From an uncultured cyanobacterium (GTDB taxonomy: Bacteria; Cyanobacteriota; Cyanobacteriia; Pseudanabaenales; Pseudanabaenaceae): 21,740 nt of DNA. The stretch lies in the NCBI GenBank assembly GCA_903819605.1, contig CAIJEA010000055.1:1-21740 (forward strand), given 5' to 3'. The notes beneath the pieces were generated by a model that was not told where the DNA came from, ran no database searches, and was given only the letters and a program-made list of their open reading frames with translations. This document shows, one piece after another, positions 21,666-21,740 of this stretch (its first letter is position 1; each line of letters opens with the position of its first letter). The position numbers and the translations under genes are program-made.

Positions 21666-21740
21666 GTGAGATCTCGTATCGAGCGAGTCTTTTCCGAAGA
21701 CTGGCTAAATTATTATATCGATCTCTTTTCTGGAGCGAAC
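21666..21740 (+). CDS. Possible N-terminus of a gene running out of the window
   Basis: A GTG at 21666 opens 25 codons to the window end (VRSRIERVFSEDWLNYYIDL...). A stop lies in frame 9 bases before it, and an agg stretch sits 8 bases upstream as a possible ribosome site. The residue mix is that of a real helical protein, but the fragment is too short to recognise. Confidence 0.4.
   Translation, partial: MRSRIERVFSEDWLNYYIDLFSGAN

Overview
The window is chromosomal DNA of a cyanobacterium. The HIP1 octamer GCGATCGC and its core recur throughout, in genes and between them. The gene set also fits: an Sll0314-like TPR protein, LpxD, separate SecD and SecF, a DCC-family/TspO pair, an EgtB/EgtD pair and a Uma2-family protein. 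The density of palindromic repeats suggests a Pseudanabaena-like or similarly repeat-rich filamentous lineage, but that genus guess is inference. There are no tRNA or rRNA genes and no CRISPR array.

Layout. Positions 1-4086 hold a secreted TPR protein, a Cof-type HAD phosphatase, a probable lipoprotein of the endonuclease/exonuclease/phosphatase fold and, on the opposite strand, a DedA membrane protein. Two ~105-bp MITE-like elements in opposite orientation bracket the HAD and EEP genes. Positions 4194-5042 (minus) encode a C39-like papain-fold protein. A 570-bp divergent gap after it carries a second type of MITE and a hairpin repeat. Positions 5614-9647 form a plus-strand run: DCC-family thiol oxidoreductase and TspO (4-bp overlap), then egtD and egtB (ergothioneine synthesis), then a DUF427 protein. 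Palindromes sit between most of these genes.

Positions 9683-13650 look accessory: an unrecognised helical protein, a HigB/HigA toxin-antitoxin pair, a PD-(D/E)XK-like protein, a three-Cys-motif partner protein (TcmP) and, divergent from it, an SPL-type radical SAM protein. Positions 13818-18046 return to household functions: lpxD, a Uma2 protein overlapping a short TatD-type hydrolase and, on the minus strand, sbcD coupled to a small membrane protein. Positions 18167-21361 (minus) are secF and secD with a 4-bp overlap, preceded by a 211-codon partial copy of secD. The last 75 bases may open another gene.

The main observations are these. (1) An intact ORF next to secD encodes only the SecD N-terminal membrane segment plus the P1 head domain. 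(2) A hairpin family has outer stems that differ between copies but stay self-complementary. (3) Two inverted MITEs flank a gene pair, and one of them supplies the last codons and stop of the EEP gene. (4) A TcmP gene is divergent from a radical SAM gene. Many 3' gene ends coincide with long hairpins that lack the U-tract of a standard terminator; in egtB and secF the stop codon lies inside the stem.
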